Source: DATILI01 sp035476635 (GTDB lineage: Bacteria; Pseudomonadota; Gammaproteobacteria; Burkholderiales; Burkholderiaceae_C). Taken from it: a DNA stretch of 11,170 nt. The stretch covers positions 1 through 11,170 of the forward strand of contig DATILI010000299.1 of the NCBI GenBank assembly GCA_035476635.1. Direction: 5' to 3'. The notes under the pieces are model-generated. The model was not told the DNA's origin and did not search any database. It saw only the letters and a program-made list of their open reading frames with translations. A program made the position numbers and the translations under genes. Positions within the stretch are counted from its first letter, which is position 1. Each line of letters opens with the position of its first letter. This document shows positions 6,177-11,170 of the stretch, one piece after another.

Positions 6177-8162
6177 ATGCAGTATTTCGTTACCGGTGCT
6201 ACCGGCTTCATTGGCAAACGCCTTGTCAAGAAGCTGCTGGAGCGCAAGGGCACCGTGGTGTATTTCCTGCTGCGCAAGGAGAGCCAGGGCAAGGCGGCCG
6301 AACTGCGCGAGTACTGGGGGGCGAGTGCGGCACGCGTGATTCCGGTGTTTGGCGACCTCACCACGAAGAAGCTCGGCGTGGCAAGCGAGGACGTGAAAAA
6401 GCTCAAGGGCCAGATTGACCATTTCTACCACCTGGCCGCGGTGTACGACCTGGGCGCCGACGAGGAAAGCCAGATCGCGGTCAACATCGAAGGCACGCGC
6501 AACACGGTGGAGCTGGCCAAGGCGATCGATGCCGGGCATTTCCACCACGTGTCCTCCATCGCGGCGGCCGGCTTGTACGAGGGCGTGTTCCGCGAAGACA
6601 TGTTCGAAGAGGCGGAAAACTACGATCACCCCTACTTCATGACCAAGCACGAGAGCGAGAAGATCGTGCGCAAGGAGTGCAAGGTGCCATGGTCGGTGTA
6701 CCGCCCGGCCATGGTGGTGGGCGACAGCCAGACCGGCCAGATGGACAAGATCGACGGCCCGTACTACTTCTTCAAGCTGATTCAGCGCATGCGCGAGCTG
6801 TTGCCGCCGTGGATGCCTTCCATGGGGCTGGAAGGCGGGCGCGTCAATATCGTTCCGGTGGACTTCGTCGTCAATGCGCTGGACTACATCAGCCACAAGG
6901 AAGGGATTGCCAAGAAGTGCTACCACCTGGTCGATCCGGTCGGCTACCGCATCGGCGACGTACTCGACATCTTCAGCAAGGCGGCGCATGCGCCCAAGAT
7001 GAATCTGTTCGTCAATGCGGCGCTGCTCGGCTTCATTCCCAAGAGCGTGAAGAAGGGCCTGATGGCGCTGGCGCCGGTGCGCCGCATCCGCAACGCGATC
7101 ATGAGCGACCTGGGACTGCCGGAAGACATGCTCACGTTCGTCAACTACCCCACGCGCTTCGATTGCCGCGATACGCAGGCAATGCTCAAGGGCTCGGGCA
7201 TCGAGGTGCCGAATCTCAGGGACTATGCGTGGCGGCTCTGGGACTACTGGGAGCGCCACCTGGACCCCGACCTGCACATCGACCGCACGCTGCGCGGCAC
7301 GGTGGGCGGCAAAGTGGTGCTGGTCACCGGTGGGTCTTCGGGCATCGGCCTGGCTGCGGCCCACAAGTTTGCCGAAGCCGGCGCCATCACCATCATTTGC
7401 GGACGCGACCAAGACAAGCTGGACGAAGCTTGCAAGGAGGCCAAGGCCAAGGGCTACAGCTTTGTGGCGTACGCCGCCGACATCGCCGACATGGCCGATT
7501 GCGACCGTTTCACGCAATTATTGGTGGAAAACCATGGCGGCGTCGATTTCCTGATCAACAACGCGGGCCGCTCCATCCGCCGCGCGATCGAATCCAGCTA
7601 CGACCGCTTTCATGACTACGAGCGCACCATGCAGCTGAACTACTTCGGCTGCCTGCGCGTGACCATGGGCCTGCTGCCCGGCATGGTGGCCAAGCACAAG
7701 GGCCATGTGGTGAACATCAGCTCGATCGGCGTGCTGACCAATGCGCCGCGCTTTTCCGCCTATGTGGCGTCCAAGGCGGCGCTGGACTCCTGGACACGCT
7801 GTGCTTCCAGCGAGTTCGCCGACCAGGGGATTACCTTCACCACGATCAATATGCCGCTGGTACGCACGCCGATGATCGCGCCCACCAAGATCTACAACAA
7901 CGTGCCGACCCTGGCGCCGGAGGAGGCGGCCGACATGATCGCCCAGGCCTGCATCTTCAAGCCGGTGCGTGTGGCCACGCGGCTGGGCATTACCGGGCAG
8001 CTGCTGCACGCGCTGCTGCCGCGCGTGGCGCAAATCGCCATGAATACCAGCTTCCGCATGTTCCCCGATTCCTCGGCGGCCAAGGGCGACAAGAGCGTCA
8101 AGGCGCAACTTTCCCCCGAAGCGATCGCCATGCAGCAAATGATGCGCGGCATTCATTTCTGA
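6177..8162 (+). CDS. Fatty acyl-CoA reductase, alcohol-forming, two SDR domains
   Basis: The product is 661 residues. The N-terminal half (1-365) is an extended SDR domain with TGATGFIG (6-13), S126/S127 in HHVSSIA and Y153-x3-K157 in PYFMTKHESEK. The C-terminal half (about 375-661) is a classical SDR with TGGSSGIG (384-391), NNAG (461-464), S515/S516 in NISSIGVL and Y529-x3-K533 in AYVASK. All catalytic residues are present in both halves. From memory, the architecture, the length and long stretches (DHPYxxTKHESEK, ERTMQLNYFG, NISSIGVLTNAPRFSAYVAS) match the Marinobacter reductase Maqu_2507, and the C-half resembles Acinetobacter Acr1. In that family acyl-CoA or acyl-ACP is reduced with NADPH via the aldehyde to a fatty alcohol, and the Acr1-like half is thought to do the first step. 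Start choice rests on GGAGG 6 nt upstream. The gene is monocistronic, divergent from a phasin and closed by a terminator. The main uncertainty is the natural substrate and whether the alcohol goes to wax esters. Confidence 0.9.
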   Translation: MQYFVTGATGFIGKRLVKKLLERKGTVVYFLLRKESQGKAAELREYWGASAARVIPVFGDLTTKKLGVASEDVKKLKGQIDHFYHLAAVYDLGADEESQIAVNIEGTRNTVELAKAIDAGHFHHVSSIAAAGLYEGVFREDMFEEAENYDHPYFMTKHESEKIVRKECKVPWSVYRPAMVVGDSQTGQMDKIDGPYYFFKLIQRMRELLPPWMPSMGLEGGRVNIVPVDFVVNALDYISHKEGIAKKCYHLVDPVGYRIGDVLDIFSKAAHAPKMNLFVNAALLGFIPKSVKKGLMALAPVRRIRNAIMSDLGLPEDMLTFVNYPTRFDCRDTQAMLKGSGIEVPNLRDYAWRLWDYWERHLDPDLHIDRTLRGTVGGKVVLVTGGSSGIGLAAAHKFAEAGAITIICGRDQDKLDEACKEAKAKGYSFVAYAADIADMADCDRFTQLLVENHGGVDFLINNAGRSIRRAIESSYDRFHDYERTMQLNYFGCLRVTMGLLPGMVAKHKGHVVNISSIGVLTNAPRFSAYVASKAALDSWTRCASSEFADQGITFTTINMPLVRTPMIAPTKIYNNVPTLAPEEAADMIAQACIFKPVRVATRLGITGQLLHALLPRVAQIAMNTSFRMFPDSSAAKGDKSVKAQLSPEAIAMQQMMRGIHF

Positions 8163-8190
8163 CAGCGCGGCTTGGCGCCAGGCCGGGCGG

Positions 8191-8214
8191 GGGCACCACC
8201 GGGTGCCCTTTTTT
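8191..8214 (+). terminator. Rho-independent terminator of the acyl-CoA reductase gene
   Basis: GGGCACC (8191-8197) and GGTGCCC (8202-8208) form a 7-bp GC-rich stem with a 4-nt loop, followed by six T (8209-8214). It begins 28 bp after the reductase stop codon and separates it from the rml operon. Confidence 0.88.
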
Positions 8215-8227
8215 GAGGCACCGGCGA

Positions 8228-8236
8228 TGAGATAAT
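8228..8236 (+). promoter_or_regulatory. Candidate extended -10 promoter of the rml operon
   Basis: TGAGATAAT contains the extended -10 form TGn followed by GATAAT, five of six matches to consensus. It lies 53 bp upstream of the rmlB start and just after the preceding terminator. No good -35 is seen at the right spacing, which is acceptable for an extended -10. Confidence 0.45.
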
Positions 8237-8289
8237 CGGCCCCGGTTGCGTGCCGCAAGTAGGCGCGCGCCCACTATTGGGGGACTTGC

Positions 8290-9369
8290 ATGATCTTGGT
8301 GACCGGTGGCGCTGGCTTTATTGGAGCGAATTTTGTATTGGATTGGGTGGCCCAGACCGGCGAGCCCGTCGTGAACCTGGACCGGCTGACCTACGCCGGC
8401 AATCTGGAAAATCTTGCCGAATTGCAGTCGGACCCGCGCCACGTGTTTGTGCACGGAAGCATCGGGGATGCGGACCTCGTCGCCAGGCTGCTGGCCGAGC
8501 ACGTCCCCCGAGCCGTCATCAACTTCGCGGCCGAATCGCATGTGGACCGTTCCATCCATGGGCCGGAGGATTTCATCCAGACCAATATCGTGGGCACGTT
8601 CCGGCTGCTGGAGGCGGTGCGCCGCTACTGGGCAGCCTTGCAGGGCCAGGCAAAGGCCGACTTCCGGTTTGTGCATGTGTCGACCGATGAGGTCTACGGC
8701 TCGCTGGCGCCGACGGACCCCGCATTCGCCGAGGGCAACCGCTACGAGCCCAACAGCCCTTATTCGGCGAGCAAGGCAGCGAGTGACCATCTGGTGCGGG
8801 CCTGGCACCACACCTACGGCCTGCCGGTGCTCACCACCAACTGCAGTAACAACTACGGCCCCTACCATTTTCCGGAGAAGCTGATCCCGCTCATGATCGT
8901 CAACGCGCTCGCGGGCAAGCCTTTGCCGGTTTACGGCGACGGCCAACAGGTGCGCGACTGGCTCTATGTCAAGGACCACTGCAGCGCCATCCGCCGCGTG
9001 CTGCAGGCCGGCCGCGCCGGGGAAACCTACAACGTCGGCGGCTGGAACGAGCAGCCGAACCTGGACATCGTGCACATGGTGTGCGCCTTGCTCGATGAAC
9101 TGAGCCCGCGCGTGGATGGCAAAAGCTACCGCAGCCAGATCACCCATGTGGCGGACCGGCCTGGCCATGACCGGCGCTATGCGATCGATGCGCGCAAGAT
9201 CCAGGACGAGATGGGCTGGAAACCGGTGGAAACATTCGAAACAGGCATCCGCAAGACAGTGCAGTGGTATTTGGCCAATGGCGACTGGGTCAGTCGCGTG
9301 CAAAGTGGGGCCTATCGTGATTGGGTAGAGGCCAATTACGCCGAGCGTGCCGTCGCAGGGCCGGCATGA
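8290..9369 (+). CDS. rmlB: dTDP-glucose 4,6-dehydratase
   Basis: The product is 359 residues, normal for the family. It converts dTDP-glucose to dTDP-4-keto-6-deoxyglucose, the second step of dTDP-L-rhamnose synthesis, in the cytosol. Visible features are the NAD-binding TGGAGFIG (5-12), the catalytic T132-D133-E134 in VSTDEVYG, and Y158-x3-K162 in PYSASK. Family stretches such as NCSNNYGPYHFPEKLIPLMI, YGDGQQVRDWLYVKDH and DRPGHDRRYAID are also present. GGGGGA (8279-8284) lies 5 nt before the ATG. Its stop codon overlaps the start of rmlD by 4 bp (ATGA), so the two are translationally coupled. It opens the operon just after a terminator and a candidate promoter. The symbol rfbB is used for the same gene. 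Confidence 0.97.
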   Translation: MILVTGGAGFIGANFVLDWVAQTGEPVVNLDRLTYAGNLENLAELQSDPRHVFVHGSIGDADLVARLLAEHVPRAVINFAAESHVDRSIHGPEDFIQTNIVGTFRLLEAVRRYWAALQGQAKADFRFVHVSTDEVYGSLAPTDPAFAEGNRYEPNSPYSASKAASDHLVRAWHHTYGLPVLTTNCSNNYGPYHFPEKLIPLMIVNALAGKPLPVYGDGQQVRDWLYVKDHCSAIRRVLQAGRAGETYNVGGWNEQPNLDIVHMVCALLDELSPRVDGKSYRSQITHVADRPGHDRRYAIDARKIQDEMGWKPVETFETGIRKTVQWYLANGDWVSRVQSGAYRDWVEANYAERAVAGPA

Positions 9370-10256
9370 AGATCCTGCTGTTCGGCAAGGGCGGCCAGGT
9401 CGGGTGGGAGTTGCAGCGCAGCCTGGCCCCTCTGGGGGAATTGGTGGCCCTGGATTTCGACAGCACTGATCTGTGCGGTGACTTCAGCAAGCTTGACGGG
9501 TTGGCGCAGACGGTGCGCCGCGTGGCGCCCGATGTCATCGTCAACTCCGCAGCCCACACTGCCGTTGACAAAGCTGAGAGCGAGCCGGAGTTGGCGCGCA
9601 CACTGAATGCACTGGCGCCCGGCGTGCTGGCCGAGGAAGCGCAGCGGCTTGGCGCCTGGATGGTCCACTATTCGACCGACTATGTATTTGACGGCAGCGG
9701 CGAAACGCCCTGGCGCGAAACTGATTCGCCGAATCCGCTCAGTGTCTACGGCCAAACCAAGCTCGAAGGCGAGCAACGCATCCAGGCGGCCTGCACCAGG
9801 CACCTGATCTTTCGCACAAGCTGGGTCTATGCGGCGCGCGGCGGTAACTTTGCCAAGACCATGCTGCGGCTTGCCGCCGAACGCGACCGACTGACGGTGA
9901 TCGACGACCAGGTGGGAGCGCCGACCGGCGCCGATTTGCTGGCGGATGTGACAGCGCATGCCATTCGCCATGCGGTCGATAGGCCCGACGCTGCGGGCCT
10001 GTACCACCTCGCAGCCAGCGGATCGACCAGCTGGCACGGCTATGCGCGCGCGGTAATCGCGCACGCGCTGCGCGCCGGCATCCCGCTCAAGGCCACGCCG
10101 GAAACCGTGGTGGCTGTGCCGACTTCGAGCTTCCCGACGCCGGCCAGGCGCCCCCTTAACTCACGCCTGAACACGGCGAAGCTGCAAACGCGCTTTCATC
10201 TGGCGCTGCCCCCCTGGCAGTTGGGCGTGGCGCGCATGCTGACTGAAATACTCTGA
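9366..10256 (+). CDS. rmlD: dTDP-4-dehydrorhamnose reductase
   Basis: The product is 296 residues, the usual length. It carries out the last step of dTDP-L-rhamnose synthesis, reducing dTDP-4-keto-L-rhamnose with NAD(P)H. The N-terminus KILLFGKGGQVGWELQ is the nucleotide-binding loop. STDYVFDG (103-110) and Y128-x3-K132 in VYGQTKLEGE are the catalytic segments, and FRTSWVYAARGGNFAKTML and DDQVGAPTG are typical of the family. The open frame extends upstream to 9321, but ATG 9366 gives the correct N-terminus, overlaps the rmlB stop in an ATGA junction and has AGGG 5 nt upstream. The gene is followed after 11 bp by rmlA. The alternative symbol is rfbD. Confidence 0.96.
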   Translation: MKILLFGKGGQVGWELQRSLAPLGELVALDFDSTDLCGDFSKLDGLAQTVRRVAPDVIVNSAAHTAVDKAESEPELARTLNALAPGVLAEEAQRLGAWMVHYSTDYVFDGSGETPWRETDSPNPLSVYGQTKLEGEQRIQAACTRHLIFRTSWVYAARGGNFAKTMLRLAAERDRLTVIDDQVGAPTGADLLADVTAHAIRHAVDRPDAAGLYHLAASGSTSWHGYARAVIAHALRAGIPLKATPETVVAVPTSSFPTPARRPLNSRLNTAKLQTRFHLALPPWQLGVARMLTEIL

Positions 10257-10267
10257 GAGATTCCTTC

Positions 10268-11161
10268 ATGATCCAACGCAAAGGCATCATCCTCGCGGGT
10301 GGCTCGGGCACCCGGCTGCATCCCGCGACGCTGGCGATCAGCAAGCAACTGCTGCCGGTGTACGACAAGCCCATGATCTATTACCCATTGAGCACATTGA
10401 TGCTGGCGGGCATGCGCGACATCCTGGTGATAAGTACCCCGCAGGACACGCCACGCTTCCAGCAATTGCTCGGCGATGGCTCGCAGTGGGGCCTGAATCT
10501 GCAGTACGCAGTACAGCCCAGCCCCGACGGCCTGGCGCAGGCCTTCATCATTGGCGACAAATACGTAGGCAATGCACCGAGCGCGCTGGTTTTGGGCGAC
10601 AACATCTTCTATGGCCACGACTTCGCCAACCTGCTGAGCGATGCCGATGCACGAACCGCGGGCGCCACGGTGTTTGCCTACCATGTGCATGACCCGGAAC
10701 GCTATGGCGTGGTTGCCTTCGACAAGCAGGGCAAGGCCAGCAGCATCGAGGAAAAGCCCGCGCAGCCCAAGAGCAGCTACGCCGTCACCGGCCTGTACTT
10801 CTACGATAACCAGGTGGTGGAGATCGCCAAATCCGTGCGGCCCAGCGAGCGCGGCGAACTCGAAATCACCGCGGTCAACCAGGCGTACCTGGAGCGTGGG
10901 GCGTTGAACGTGCAGATCATGCAGCGCGGCTATGCCTGGCTGGACACGGGCACGCATGAGAGTTTGCTGGAGGCAAGCCAGTTCATCGCCACGCTGGAGC
11001 ATCGCCAGGGCCTGAAGATCGCCTGCCCCGAAGAAATCGCCTGGCGCAACGGCTTTATCGACAGTGCGCAGCTTGAGAAGCTGGCCGCGCCGTTGCAGAA
11101 AAGTGGTTACGGCATGTATCTGAAACGCTTGCTCTCCGAGGGGATGGCTGCCTCGCTATGA
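10268..11161 (+). CDS. rmlA: Glucose-1-phosphate thymidylyltransferase
   Basis: The product is 297 residues, full length. It joins glucose-1-phosphate and dTTP to make dTDP-glucose, the first committed step of the rhamnose pathway and usually the one inhibited by the end product. The nucleotide loop is LAGGSGTRLHP (9-19), followed by KQLLPVYDKPMIYYPLSTLM. D111 in LGDNIFYGH and D226 in AWLDTGTH match the two metal-binding aspartates of RmlA. The C-terminal helical part (ASQFIATLEHRQGLKIACPEEIA) is also typical. Only a weak GAGAGA lies upstream. The stop overlaps the next start by 4 bp (ATGA). The alternative symbol is rfbA. Confidence 0.97.
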   Translation: MIQRKGIILAGGSGTRLHPATLAISKQLLPVYDKPMIYYPLSTLMLAGMRDILVISTPQDTPRFQQLLGDGSQWGLNLQYAVQPSPDGLAQAFIIGDKYVGNAPSALVLGDNIFYGHDFANLLSDADARTAGATVFAYHVHDPERYGVVAFDKQGKASSIEEKPAQPKSSYAVTGLYFYDNQVVEIAKSVRPSERGELEITAVNQAYLERGALNVQIMQRGYAWLDTGTHESLLEASQFIATLEHRQGLKIACPEEIAWRNGFIDSAQLEKLAAPLQKSGYGMYLKRLLSEGMAASL

Positions 11162-11170
11162 AAGTCATCC
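11158..11170 (+). CDS. rmlC: Start of a gene cut by the window edge, probably dTDP-4-dehydrorhamnose 3,5-epimerase
   Basis: Only ATG AAA GTC ATC and one base are visible, reading MKVI. It overlaps the rmlA stop as ATGA. The epimerase is the one pathway enzyme missing here, normally follows rmlA in this gene order, and many RmlC proteins begin MKVI or similar. The identity therefore rests on context and four residues. Confidence 0.55.

Noticed and set aside
6138..7517. 459-codon minus-strand open frame antisense to the reductase
   Set aside because: It is His/Arg/Val-rich with no motif and lies opposite a gene with two intact SDR domains.
8098..9303. 401-codon minus-strand open frame antisense to rmlB
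   Set aside because: It is a shadow of the rmlB frame with no recognisable domain, and it also runs across the reductase terminator.
10877..10879. EITAVN in RmlA where many homologues have EITD
   Set aside because: The metal-binding aspartates are D111 and D226, both present. This position is not catalytic as far as known.

Overview
This is a high-GC window from a proteobacterium. It is most likely a betaproteobacterium of the order Burkholderiales (Comamonadaceae- or Oxalobacteraceae-like). That placement rests on the phasin type, the rml gene order, and the cyclase plus OmpA-type lipoprotein pair. It is inference from gene content, not a computed placement. No rRNA, tRNA, insertion sequence, CRISPR array or prophage signal was seen. 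Coding density is high, and the longest gap without a gene is about 206 bp.

Layout. (A) 73-2495, plus strand: a membrane-anchored class III nucleotide cyclase, overlapped by a lipoprotein with a CsgG/LpoB-like middle, a TPR-like segment and an OmpA-like C-terminal domain. (B) 2516-5970, minus strand, read right to left: a PhaF/PhaI-type phasin with its own terminator, a patatin-like acyl hydrolase preceded by a perfect 33-bp palindrome, a TetR-family regulator, and a cytosolic TPR protein. (C) 6177-8162, plus strand: a 661-residue two-domain fatty acyl-CoA reductase, divergent from the phasin and closed by a strong terminator. (D) 8290 to the right edge, plus strand: a dTDP-L-rhamnose operon rmlB-rmlD-rmlA, with the first codons of what is probably rmlC cut off by the window end.

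How the parts fit. Blocks B and C read as a neutral-lipid or storage-granule neighbourhood. The reductase would make fatty alcohols from acyl-CoA, the phasin would coat a hydrophobic inclusion, the patatin would release or remodel acyl chains, and the TetR regulator is a natural candidate for controlling them. The phasin-reductase intergenic region holds a perfect 8-bp dyad with a 9-nt spacer, a good operator candidate. This grouping is the most interesting part of the window, but it is a hypothesis from gene order. Block D supplies activated rhamnose for O-antigen, capsule or glycolipids. Block A looks like an envelope-signalling pair.

Several genes are best started downstream of the longest open frame. 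The lipoprotein starts at 1221, the TPR protein at 3289, the patatin at 5367, the phasin at 5970, the reductase at 6177 and rmlD at 9366.
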